Source of the DNA: Christensenella sp. UBA5893
GTDB taxonomy: Bacteria; Bacillota; Clostridia; Christensenellales; UBA1242
Direction: 5' to 3'
Assembly: GCA_002431905.1 (NCBI GenBank)
Contig: DJER01000003.1
Location: forward strand, 1 to 41,688
DNA: 41,688 bases
Part shown: in pieces, positions 26,101-33,318 of the stretch
Position numbering within the stretch: position 1 is the first letter of the stretch
How the letters are laid out: the number at the start of each line of letters is the position of its first letter
The notes under the pieces: model-generated
What the model was told of the DNA's origin: nothing
What the model saw: the letters and a program-made list of their open reading frames with translations, nothing else
The model's database searches: none
Program-made: the position numbers and the translations under genes

Positions 26101-26564
26101 TGGAGTTGTATGATTTTAATGCTGATATTAGTATTCAAAATATAAAGTCGATAATAGATAACATAAAACAGCAAAATATATTTGACGAAAAAACAATAAA
26201 TGCACTCAATATCGACATTGTTATTAACAATCTAAAACTATTAAAACAATTATGTAAAGACGGTAAAACTCTTAAAGAACAAACATTTGTAATGCAAGTG
26301 CCATATTGTGAAATTGAAGATAGTGACATAACCGACAAGGTCCTTGTGCAAGGGGTTTGTGACTTGATTGTGATAAAAAACGACAAAACAATTTTGGTAG
26401 ATTACAAATTCTCAAGTCATAACAAAAGTGACTTGATTGCAAAATATTACAAGCAATTATTGTTGTATAAAAAGTCTGCAACATATGCGCTTTCAAGACA
26501 AATTGACGAATGTTATATCCTGAGCCTAAAGCCTTGTGAACTTATTAAAGTTGATGTAAAATAG
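23118..26564 (+). CDS. addA: ATP-dependent helicase/nuclease subunit A (AddA)
   Basis: A UvrD/RecB-like helicase-nuclease of 1148 residues, the motor of AddAB. Helicase motifs in order: Walker A SASAGSGKTS (K33), LVLTYTNSAASEM (Ia), VDEFQDAN (II), GDLKQAIYGFRQSN (III), LNCNFRTTHQIL (IV), ITTMHSSKGLEWPVV (V) and LLYVALTRPKNRL (VI). The C-terminal nuclease has DLIVIKNDKTILVDYKFSS with active site D1095-Y-K1097. I start it at the ATG at 23118, with GTGGAG ahead of it. That ATG overlaps the addB stop in the 8-base string ATGGCTAA, so the subunits are coupled. A GTG at 23100 is a less likely start. Confidence 0.96.
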   Translation: MANEQFKVIEEQDAVLKSHDKNIAISASAGSGKTSVMIRKIVKLIIEENFKIEDILVLTYTNSAASEMKQKLINAITKSGKVEIQKELDNIVNSDISTFDSFCQKLVKKYFYLLDIDPAFNVLQGSEETLIRGRAIKNAIKSYKTSNFEEFSRIFDFYGSNRTDKKIKEIVLKMNDFCRSILDYNAFKTKCMQLFEPQENPIASQIFFKDAKDQVKYLYEKLNDLLNMSQSLDFKKYCKYLNSILSNVGIIKNSKTLDEMIDNANLVKIDRAPIKDKRDDYLLQKIKSQKERFDRLTKSLKDFGSGDAYKKSIIVCKETTEIFFDLYEKFLKEYEKIKLSKNLFDYNDIERLTLKLFENKEVLQAIKQKYKRIFVDEFQDANRVQEKLIKELKGKNNLFLVGDLKQAIYGFRQSNAKIFANIISQFEQDEESEYLKLNCNFRTTHQILNFVNEIFSIIMTQKTASLDYKNKSKLNGQGDFMQEKSPCVELDILYSEEEQQEKASGVYSVKENQNKENDDTLASANFVAERITKLLEEEIYDINEKRYRKIEYKDIAILLRSRTKQQAYIEAFNNYNIPVLENSNANLDETFDASILINLIKISQNFKDDISLASVMMSSLFDFSANEMLGIRNTITGKQNFYECVLGYNKDDEIKRKIDYMQELLQKFAYNTTYQNLIFALNQILEETNYIYKIQNSFNGLSRAKNVKDFVNSFTNSNYNYSVTEYINFMRENVREQKVVGAITSNNVVNITTMHSSKGLEWPVVIIPELSASFNTNSQEPEIVMNEEVGLGLKYYDQESRQKCNSVFFSVVKTFNKIDDISERLRLLYVALTRPKNRLILIGQTDKLEYERFENDWQIMDSNNYLSQIVNSLPKSDISKINAKVTSFNLMGAKDYFCNVIDQKEYQGVSNINNINVLNKQYSEKEIKDLATYIQKGYFNKKAIYIAEKNSVSSILKADDDFASKNYEPNKLLTSEDKYHNIQKNELGSLYHKILELYDFNADISIQNIKSIIDNIKQQNIFDEKTINALNIDIVINNLKLLKQLCKDGKTLKEQTFVMQVPYCEIEDSDITDKVLVQGVCDLIVIKNDKTILVDYKFSSHNKSDLIAKYYKQLLLYKKSATYALSRQIDECYILSLKPCELIKVDVK

Positions 26565-26578
26565 CATCAACTTTTTTA
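26549..26578 (+). terminator. Terminator overlapping the end of addA
   Basis: GTTGATG (26550-26556) and CATCAAC (26565-26571) flank the addA stop codon, so the left arm is coding. Six T follow. Confidence 0.8.
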
Positions 26579-26589
26579 GTTTAAAAATA

Positions 26590-26689
26590 AATGAAAAATA
26601 ATTCAAAAAAAAATATTTAAAAAAATATCAAAAAAAATCAAAAAAAATATTTAAAAATATTAGTTAAAAAAATATTTATGTGTTATACT
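26590..26689 (+). promoter_or_regulatory. A-tract array and extended -10 promoter of the AT-hook gene
   Basis: At 26590-26670 runs of five to nine A alternate with TATTT, TATC and TC at roughly helical spacing, which predicts curved DNA and an UP element. An extended -10, TG-T-TATACT (26681-26689), follows; no good -35 is visible. AAGGGGAC precedes the ATG at 26725. Confidence 0.6.
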
Positions 26690-26724
26690 ACACTCGAAAA
26701 ATGTAATAAAAAGGGGACAAAAAT

Positions 26725-29700
26725 ATGCTTTTAGGTGTCATTGATAACATTTGGGATTTCTTTTTGAAACTTACCCAAAACGGACTTACAAAAGATTTAT
26801 TATTCTACATAAGCCTTGGGTTTATCATGTTTATGGTAATTTACTTTATGGTAAAATCTCGTTATGCTTATGAAGGCAGGCTTAACCGTAGCCTTGAAAA
26901 ACTTAATCGTTGGTTATATAATCACGAACAAATTGATGAAAATAATTTGGTTGAATTTAACAGACTTATGAAAACTTCACCAAAATTATTAAGATATCAT
27001 TGGCAACAATATATGTTATATCGTGAACATGCTCCAAGTTACTATATGAGTATGTATAACTGTATTGAAAAACCATTACACACAAGTTCATACACAGCAA
27101 ACATAAAAAATTATATGGGAATTTGTGGTGCAACAATGCTTGTAACATTTTTGCTTACTTTGCTCAACTATGGCAAAACAGCATTAACAGTAGAAGCAAT
27201 TGCAATTTCACTCATTGCACCAACAATCATTATGATATTTAGTGTTGTGTTTGTAATGATGCTTCGTACAACTCAAAACTTTACATTATCAAGTTTGTAT
27301 CAAAATTTCCATTTGTTTGATAGATACATAGACAAAGCCTCAACAACAATTCCAAAATACGTTGACTTTGAAGTATTGTTCACAAGAAAAGAAATCAAGG
27401 GCGGAATTCCTGTTCTTAACGAATACCTTGAAAAACGTGCAAGACAAGAAGCTGAAGAACTTGAAAAAGCAAGACAAAATGCAGTTGAACATGAAACATA
27501 TGACTTTGAAAAAACAGGCATAGATGGTTCTCTTATTTTGGATAGAGCAATGAAAGAGTCAGAGATTTATCTTAACACTCGTCAAAGAATACTTGCTCAA
27601 ATTCAACAATATGATAGTGAAATTGAATCATTAAAAAGAAATTACGAAAACACATCAAAAGATTATCAACGTAAACTTCAAGCAAGCAAAGAAAATATTG
27701 AAAGACTTAGAACTCAACAAGAAGAGTCAACAAACCGTATTGAAGTTAACTATATAAGAAAACAACAACAAGACGAAATCAAAAAGCAAGAACAACTTGA
27801 AAAAGATCAAGACAGTGCAACACTTCGTTACGACCAAGAAACTGCTCAACTTAAAGAACAAATCGATAAATGCAGAGCAGAACTTGAAGAAAAGAAAGAA
27901 TATGCAACAAATGCAATGCTTTCTGAATATGACACATTTGCAACAAAAGTTTATAAAGCAATTATGAATGATGTTCAAGAAAAACACACTCAAGAACTTA
28001 ATGAACTTAATGAGCAAAAAGAAGAAACCGAAAAAGAACTTGAAAAAGCTCACGAAATTAACAACATCAAAGATAGTGTAATAAACGACCTTAGAGAGTT
28101 AATACATAACCAAGCAGAACAAGAACCAGAGCAAACTGAAAATGCTGAAACAGAAGAACCAGTAAGCGAAGAAGAGACTGCACAAACTCAAAGCGAACAA
28201 ACCGAAGAACAACCAGCGGAAACACCAGTTGAAGAAAAATCTGAAGAAGGAAACAAAGATGTTGAACAACCAAAAGTAGAAGAAGAACAGCCAAAAGAAA
28301 GCGATGTTCAAGAATCTGCTGAAAAGGTTGAAGAACCAAAGCAAGAAGAACCAGCTGAACAAACTCCAACTGAAGAACAACCGGTTCAAGAAGAAAAACC
28401 AGCAGAGGAATCAACAACTGAAGCTCCTCAAGAAGATGAAAACCCAGGGTTCTATGACGATAATGGATATTATTGGTTTGCAAACGGAACATATTATGAT
28501 AATCACAATTATTATCATGACGAAAATAATGACATCTATGATGCTGACGGAAACTATATTTCTCCAGAAGAATATGAAAAACTTACTGGCGAAAGTTTAG
28601 CTCAAGAAGCTGAACAACCAGCCGAGCAAGTTGAAGAAAAGCCAGCTGAAACACCGGTTGAAGAAAACAAAGATGTTGAACAACCAAAAGTAGAAGAAGA
28701 ACAACCAAAAGAAAGTGATGTTCAAGAACCTACCCAAAAGGTTGAAGAATCAAAACAAACCGAAGAACAAGAAAACGAACCAAAGCAAGAACAACTTGCC
28801 GAAGTTGAAAATCTTGAAAAAGTTGAAAAGGTTGAAGAAAAACCAGAAGAAGAAAAACCTGTTGAAGTGGAAGATACACAAAAGCCACTTGAAGGTCAAG
28901 AAGAAATAAAACTTGAAAACAATGAGCCAAAAGAAGAAAAGGCACAAGAGGAACAAGTTGAAGAAAAACCAAAGGCAAAACGTGGTCGTCCAAAGAAAGT
29001 GACCACAGGCGAGCAAGTAGAAAAGCCAAAGTCAACAGGCAAACGTGGTAGACCAAAAAAGTCAGACGCAACCGAAGAAGATAAACCAAAGTCAACAGGG
29101 AAACGTGGTCGTCCAAAAAAAGCTGAATCAACAGAAGAACAAGTTGAAGACAAGCCAAAAGCAAAACGTGGTCGCCCAAAGAAAGATGCAACAGCTGAAG
29201 ATTCACAAGATAAACCAAAGTCAACAGGCAAACGTGGTAGACCAAAAAAGATAGAAGCTGAATCAACAGAAGAAAAGCCAAAGTCAACAGGGAAACGTGG
29301 TCGTCCAAAAAAGGAAACAACAGGCGAACAAGAAGGCAAACCAAAGTCTTCGGGGAAGCGTGGAAGACCCAAAAAAGAGAAAACTGAAGAACCACAAGAC
29401 AAGCCAAAAGGCAAACGTGGTCGTCCAAAAAAATCTCCTGACGGACTCGCTCAAATAAGCAATCAAATTTTACAAGAGAGCAATAGACTTATGGAACAAC
29501 AAAATGAACTAAATCGTCAACTTGGCGAAACCTTGCAACAAATAAAGGAACATCAAGAAGATATCCTTGCAGGGCAACAAGATGAAGACGAAGAAGTTGA
29601 TGAAAATGAAAATCCACAAGAAGAAGCAACTCCTGTAGAAAATGACGCAAATAGCGAAGAACCAAAGCCAGAAGACAAAACAAACGAACAAACAGACGAA

Positions 29701-29730
29701 CAACCAAAAGGCGATGGCGAAAATAACTAA
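26725..29730 (+). CDS. Large membrane-anchored protein with coiled coil and eight AT-hooks
   Basis: An unrecognised 1001-residue protein. Membrane segments lie at about 25-43, 131-148 and 156-180. The basic loop between the first two should be cytoplasmic, which also puts the long C-terminal part in the cytoplasm. Residues about 225-460 are a charged coiled coil. About 460-570 and 630-750 are Glu/Pro/Gln-rich, with a duplicated block (KDVEQPKVEEEQPKESDVQE). They flank a Tyr/Asn/Asp-rich stretch at about 576-625 (FYDDNGYYWFANGTYYDNHN). From about 751 to 902 there are eight copies of (K)RGRPKK, the AT-hook that binds the minor groove of AT-rich DNA, spaced about 21 residues apart. A final coiled coil and an acidic tail close the protein. 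Tethering the nucleoid to the membrane is the natural inference. Confidence 0.85.
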   Translation: MLLGVIDNIWDFFLKLTQNGLTKDLLFYISLGFIMFMVIYFMVKSRYAYEGRLNRSLEKLNRWLYNHEQIDENNLVEFNRLMKTSPKLLRYHWQQYMLYREHAPSYYMSMYNCIEKPLHTSSYTANIKNYMGICGATMLVTFLLTLLNYGKTALTVEAIAISLIAPTIIMIFSVVFVMMLRTTQNFTLSSLYQNFHLFDRYIDKASTTIPKYVDFEVLFTRKEIKGGIPVLNEYLEKRARQEAEELEKARQNAVEHETYDFEKTGIDGSLILDRAMKESEIYLNTRQRILAQIQQYDSEIESLKRNYENTSKDYQRKLQASKENIERLRTQQEESTNRIEVNYIRKQQQDEIKKQEQLEKDQDSATLRYDQETAQLKEQIDKCRAELEEKKEYATNAMLSEYDTFATKVYKAIMNDVQEKHTQELNELNEQKEETEKELEKAHEINNIKDSVINDLRELIHNQAEQEPEQTENAETEEPVSEEETAQTQSEQTEEQPAETPVEEKSEEGNKDVEQPKVEEEQPKESDVQESAEKVEEPKQEEPAEQTPTEEQPVQEEKPAEESTTEAPQEDENPGFYDDNGYYWFANGTYYDNHNYYHDENNDIYDADGNYISPEEYEKLTGESLAQEAEQPAEQVEEKPAETPVEENKDVEQPKVEEEQPKESDVQEPTQKVEESKQTEEQENEPKQEQLAEVENLEKVEKVEEKPEEEKPVEVEDTQKPLEGQEEIKLENNEPKEEKAQEEQVEEKPKAKRGRPKKVTTGEQVEKPKSTGKRGRPKKSDATEEDKPKSTGKRGRPKKAESTEEQVEDKPKAKRGRPKKDATAEDSQDKPKSTGKRGRPKKIEAESTEEKPKSTGKRGRPKKETTGEQEGKPKSSGKRGRPKKEKTEEPQDKPKGKRGRPKKSPDGLAQISNQILQESNRLMEQQNELNRQLGETLQQIKEHQEDILAGQQDEDEEVDENENPQEEATPVENDANSEEPKPEDKTNEQTDEQPKGDGENN
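28972..29430 (+). repeat. Tandem coding repeat of about 63 bp (AT-hook units)
   Basis: Eight in-frame copies of a unit built on CGTGGTCGTCCAAA or close variants. The RGRP cores begin at 28981, 29044, 29104, 29167, 29233, 29296, 29359 and 29416, so the period is 57-66 bp. The unit is translated as (A/T/S)(G)KRGRPKK plus an acidic linker. Unequal crossing-over could change the copy number. Confidence 0.9.
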
Positions 29731-29734
29731 ATGT

Positions 29735-29769
29735 AAAAAGACTTTGATAACAAATCAAAGTCTTTTTTT
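29735..29769. terminator. Terminator between the AT-hook gene and the HTH membrane gene
   Basis: AAAGACTTTGAT pairs with ATCAAAGTCTTT, with A on the left and T on the right. It can serve both converging genes. Confidence 0.85.
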
Positions 29770-29782
29770 GTGCAGTAATAAT

Positions 29783-30382
29783 TTATTGCTCGTTATTTAT
29801 AATTTTTGCATCTTTTTTCCTACGCATAAAGTACCAAAGAATCGCAAGTATTTGAACAGGTATTCCAATCAACATCAAGTACCAAACGTTTTTTTGAACG
29901 GTTAGGCAAATGCAAAGAATTGTTGTCCATGTTATTATTGATTCAAAAACAAGACGCATCCACCTTTTCCCCCAAATCCAACTAAAAATCAAAAGTACAA
30001 TTGAGCTTAATGGAATTGCATAAATAAAGCATAACCATTCTTTTGTTGCTTGTGGAACAAAGATAAGAAGGCTTACAAACAAAATTGTTGCAACAAGCCA
30101 AACAAGTCCGGCAGAGATTATTGGAATTAGTATTTTGTTTCTTTTTAGCAAACTTGAAAGCTTGTATGACTTATGTTCGCTTGTTAAATCGTTTATTGTT
30201 ATTCCGAAAATATTGCACATTTGCATCAAGACATTTATATCAGGTATACTTTCGCCACGCTCCCATTTTGAAACAGACTTATCGGAAAAATTAAGAAGAT
30301 TAGCAAGTTCGTTTTGGGTAAGGTTGCATTTCTTCCTATATTCACAAATATTTTTTGCAATAATCAAATTTAGGTTTTCCAT
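29783..30382 (-). CDS. Xre-type HTH regulator with membrane domain
   Basis: A 199-residue protein. Residues about 5-62 form a Cro/C1 helix-turn-helix (YRKKCNLTQNELANLLNFSD, KSVSKWERGESIPDINVLMQ). After a short linker, four or five hydrophobic segments fill the rest (about 82-105, 115-135, 143-160, 165-180), ending in a basic tail (RRKKDAK). Such fusions usually sense a membrane state or a small molecule and regulate a neighbour. I start it at the ATG at 30382: the longer frame needs a TTG start. The ATG lies seven bases after the -10 box with no ribosome binding site, so it may be leaderless. It diverges from degV3 across a region with four short inverted motifs. Confidence 0.82.
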   Translation of the reverse strand: MENLNLIIAKNICEYRKKCNLTQNELANLLNFSDKSVSKWERGESIPDINVLMQMCNIFGITINDLTSEHKSYKLSSLLKRNKILIPIISAGLVWLVATILFVSLLIFVPQATKEWLCFIYAIPLSSIVLLIFSWIWGKRWMRLVFESIITWTTILCICLTVQKNVWYLMLIGIPVQILAILWYFMRRKKDAKIINNEQ

Positions 30383-30389
30383 ATAGAGA

Positions 30390-30418
30390 ATACTAGCACA
30401 AAAGAAATAAAAAAACAA
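30390..30418 (-). promoter_or_regulatory. Promoter of the HTH membrane gene, probably giving a leaderless mRNA
   Basis: On the minus strand: TTGTTT (30418-30413), 17 bp and an extended -10 TG-C-TAGTAT (30395-30390), then seven bases to the ATG. Confidence 0.5.
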
Positions 30419-30429
30419 CAAAAAATGGC

Positions 30430-30491
30430 ATTCTACCAAGAGTAGAATGTCGAAAAATCAACTCTACTGACCAATTTTGATATTGTAGAGT
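30430..30491. promoter_or_regulatory. Four inverted TCTAC motifs between the HTH gene and degV3
   Basis: ATTCTAC (30430-30436) pairs with GTAGAAT (30442-30448), and ACTCTAC (30461-30467) pairs with GTAGAGT (30485-30491). Two related inverted repeats in a divergent intergenic region beside a regulator gene look like operators for it. The first could also fold as a hairpin with a T run on the minus strand. Confidence 0.45.
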
Positions 30492-30573
30492 CAAAAGTTG
30501 CAACAGTAGGTAGTATTTTTTTGCTGGTTGCTATAAATTATATGTGTAATTAAATTGATGTTAAGGAGAAAAA

Positions 30574-31410
30574 ATGAAAATAGCAATTTCGGCAGAAAGT
30601 ACAATAGATATGCCAAAAGAATTATTAGAAAAATTTGATATACACACAGTGTCTTTTACTGTGATTATGGGTGATGAAGTTTATCTTGATGGAGAATTTG
30701 AAAATACAAAAATATTTGAGTATTTTGACAAAACAAAAAAATTACCATCAACAAGTGCTGTCAACGAATACCAATATAAAGAACATTTTGAAAACTTGCT
30801 AAAAACATATGATGCAGTTATTCATTTAAGTTTGTCGAGTGGGGTTTCTAGTGCATATAGGAATGCTCAAAATGTTGCAAATGAAATGCAAAATGTTTAT
30901 GTTATCGACACGTTGTCTTTGTCAACAGGCATTGCGTTGCTTGCATTAAAGACAAGAGAAATGATTGATAATAATGTTGACGTTTCTGACATTGTAAAAT
31001 ATTTGGAAGAAAATAAGTTAAAATCAAAAGTAAGTTTAATTGTGAACAAACTTAACTACATCGTAAAAGGTGGAAGATGTAGTGCACTTGCTTGCTTTGG
31101 TGCAAACTTGCTTTCAATTAAACCACTTATAAATGTTGTAAACGGAAAAACAAAAACAGGCAAAAAGTATATTGGGTCATATGACTCTTGTGCAGAAAAA
31201 TATTGCAGAGATATTATAAAATCATCAAATAACATAGACAAAAAGAATATTTTCGTTTCATACACAACAATAACCGAAAAAACAAAAGAAACAGTAACTC
31301 AAATCCTAAAAGAAAATGGTTTTGAAAATATATATTACACAACTGCAGGCGCAACAATATCTTGTCACACAGGACCACTTGCACTTGGTATTATATTTAT
31401 GGAAAAGTGA
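30574..31410 (+). CDS. DegV family protein, third paralog
   Basis: A 278-residue DegV protein, equal in length to the tandem pair at 11555 and 12396. The motifs are SAESTIDM at the N-terminus, TSAVNEYQYKEHFE near residue 70 and VKGGRCSA near 167. The usual third Cys/Cys-Asp of the other two (STCD) is STID here. TTAAGGAG is a strong ribosome binding site. The SGNH hydrolase gene begins two bases after the stop, so the two are co-translated. A fatty-acid-binding protein made with a possible esterase fits lipid uptake or turnover; this is inference. Confidence 0.92.
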   Translation: MKIAISAESTIDMPKELLEKFDIHTVSFTVIMGDEVYLDGEFENTKIFEYFDKTKKLPSTSAVNEYQYKEHFENLLKTYDAVIHLSLSSGVSSAYRNAQNVANEMQNVYVIDTLSLSTGIALLALKTREMIDNNVDVSDIVKYLEENKLKSKVSLIVNKLNYIVKGGRCSALACFGANLLSIKPLINVVNGKTKTGKKYIGSYDSCAEKYCRDIIKSSNNIDKKNIFVSYTTITEKTKETVTQILKENGFENIYYTTAGATISCHTGPLALGIIFMEK

Positions 31411-31412
31411 GT

Positions 31413-32129
31413 ATGGAAAAACTAAAGCATTGTAAAATAACTATATTTGGAGATTCAATTCCAAAAGGTATTGTGTATGAAAATAATGAGCTAAAAAGAT
31501 TGCCAAAAAACGCAGTCATTTTGGTCGCAAAACATTTTGACATACAAATTGACAACTTGTCATTTTATGGTCAAACACTCAAAAGATTAAATCAAAAAGG
31601 TACAATTGATAAATATTTGGAAAATACAAAAGTTGGCGAAAATAATATCGCGGTAATATCTTTGGGTGGAAATGATAGTGATTATAATTGGAAAGTTGTT
31701 GCAAATTCGCCACATGAAAACCATTTACCAAACACACCACCAAAAGAGTTTGAAACAATGCTTGACCAAACAATAAAAAAACTACAACAAAAAAATATCA
31801 AGGTTATTCTTACAAACATTCCGCCAATAGATAGCAAAAGATATTTTGAAAATGTTATTGCACGACAAGCAGATAAAGACAAAGTTCTTGAATTTTTGCA
31901 AGGCGATATTGAAAATATATATAGACACCAAGAACTTTATAGTATGATAATTACAAGGTGTGCAACAAAAAATAATTGTAGGTTGCTTGATATTCGTGGC
32001 GAATTTTTGTGGGATAGAAAATATTTGGAAAAGTTTTGCATTGACGGAGTACACCCAAATGAAATGGGACACGAAATTATTGCCAAAAGCATTATTGAAC
32101 AATTGGAAAAAGAAAAAAGTACGAAATAA
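31413..32129 (+). CDS. SGNH/GDSL-family hydrolase
   Basis: A 238-residue esterase or lipase of the SGNH fold without a signal peptide, so cytoplasmic. Block I is ITIFGDSIPKG with the nucleophile Ser at about 15. Block III is SLGGNDSD (Asn at about 85). Block V is CIDGVHPNEMGHEII, giving the catalytic Asp and His near 216-219. The substrate is unknown: relatives cleave acyl or acetyl esters of lipids, sugars or peptidoglycan. I start it at the ATG at 31413 (MEKLKHCK), two bases after the degV3 stop; the frame is open further upstream only through degV3. Confidence 0.88.
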   Translation: MEKLKHCKITIFGDSIPKGIVYENNELKRLPKNAVILVAKHFDIQIDNLSFYGQTLKRLNQKGTIDKYLENTKVGENNIAVISLGGNDSDYNWKVVANSPHENHLPNTPPKEFETMLDQTIKKLQQKNIKVILTNIPPIDSKRYFENVIARQADKDKVLEFLQGDIENIYRHQELYSMIITRCATKNNCRLLDIRGEFLWDRKYLEKFCIDGVHPNEMGHEIIAKSIIEQLEKEKSTK

Positions 32130-32146
32130 ATTTTCGTACTTTTTTG
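32114..32146. terminator. Bidirectional terminator between the SGNH and MBL genes
   Basis: AAAGTACGAAA pairs with TTTCGTACTTT with A and T runs outside. It begins inside the last codons of the SGNH gene. Confidence 0.85.
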
Positions 32147-32163
32147 TTATTTATTTAGTTAGT

Positions 32164-33318
32164 TTATGAATTCCAAACTCTATTTTGTTTAAACCATTCA
32201 CTATCTTTAAGTATTGTGTTGTTGTTTGAGCATTTTATATTGTAGGAAGTTTGGTTTGATATATAAACAATATTTCCATTAAAGGACTCAAACTTGTCTG
32301 CATCATAGTCAATGCACAATGTGGTTACGTAAATTTCGGTTGTAAATTTTGAAACATTATCAATAAATTCTTGAGTAGGGAATTGATTATTTTTTACTTT
32401 TGTATATTCAGGACTTCCTGCACAACAACAAACGCAAACAACTTTTGGCTTGACAACATCTAAAAGTGTCATTGAAGAAGATGTTTTACTACCGTGGTGT
32501 CCAGCTTTGTACAAATCAACTTGTGGAAGTGTGTTTTTGCTTACAAGTGCCTTTTCGCCGTCCGCTTCCAAATCACCAGTAAATAAAAAGTTTTTTCCAG
32601 AACTTTCAATCAAAGTGCAAACGGAGTGATTATTTTCGGTTTTAGATTTTTTTGTGTAAAACTCACTGTCTAATATTTTTAATGTTGAATTTTCGCCAAT
32701 TTTATATTCTTTTTTTGCACCATTGCTTTCTGTTATACAATCTTGGGCAGTAAATACATTTGTATTATTTTTTGTTTTTGTTTCTTCAATTTCTCTCAAA
32801 AAGTTTGCATAAAGACCTTTTGAAGTATTTTGATTTGTTTGTGCAAATGTTATAACATTTTCACATTTATATAGGTCAAAAATACTATCAATATTTTTTG
32901 GTGTTGCAAAACCAGCATAATGGTCTTGGTGTGCATGTGTCACAATAATATATTCAAGTGTGCCGTCTGTTACATATTTGTTTAGGTAATTTGCTACAGT
33001 TGGTATGCTGTTTGATTTTGAACCACAGTCAATCAAAATGTCATAATCTTTTGTTTTGATGTATGTGCAATCGCCGGTGTACTTGTTTCCAAGTTCCAAA
33101 AAGTGCACCGATATTTCGGCATCTTTCAAATCTAACTCACTGTCAGCCTTTTTTATCTCATCATTTTTTGAGTAGTAGACATTGCTATCCAAAACAAGTT
33201 CTTCAGTTTTTGGTAAGTTGATGTATGTGAAAATTGAAAATCCACCCAAAAGCCCCAAAATTAAGGCAAATGTGCATAATATAAAAGCACCAAATTTATT
33301 TGTTTTTCTTTTACTCAT
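32164..33318 (-). CDS. Membrane-anchored ComEC-like metallo-beta-lactamase-fold hydrolase
   Basis: A 384-residue protein with one membrane segment (about 10-32), so the enzyme domain should face outside. The metallo-beta-lactamase motif THAHQDH gives H128, H130, D132 and H133. FTGDLE and KAGHHGSKTSSS later supply further ligands and are typical of the ComEC/Rec2 C-terminal domain group, whose stand-alone members are candidate extracellular nucleases or phosphodiesterases. It has no ComEC channel. Its ATG overlaps the stop of the Ig-like membrane protein in the 8-base ATGAGTAA, so the two are coupled. The substrate is unknown. Confidence 0.87.
   Translation of the reverse strand: MSKRKTNKFGAFILCTFALILGLLGGFSIFTYINLPKTEELVLDSNVYYSKNDEIKKADSELDLKDAEISVHFLELGNKYTGDCTYIKTKDYDILIDCGSKSNSIPTVANYLNKYVTDGTLEYIIVTHAHQDHYAGFATPKNIDSIFDLYKCENVITFAQTNQNTSKGLYANFLREIEETKTKNNTNVFTAQDCITESNGAKKEYKIGENSTLKILDSEFYTKKSKTENNHSVCTLIESSGKNFLFTGDLEADGEKALVSKNTLPQVDLYKAGHHGSKTSSSMTLLDVVKPKVVCVCCCAGSPEYTKVKNNQFPTQEFIDNVSKFTTEIYVTTLCIDYDADKFESFNGNIVYISNQTSYNIKCSNNNTILKDSEWFKQNRVWNS

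Noticed and set aside
28730..29428. Long open frames on the minus strand (232 and 172 residues) opposite the AT-hook repeats
   Set aside because: They arise because the repeated RGRPKK codons have no stop in other frames; the products are low-complexity and have no ribosome binding site or promoter.
28972..29430. Regular 63-bp repeats as a possible CRISPR array
   Set aside because: The repeats are in frame inside a long gene, the repeat unit varies, and the linkers are similar to each other rather than unique spacers.
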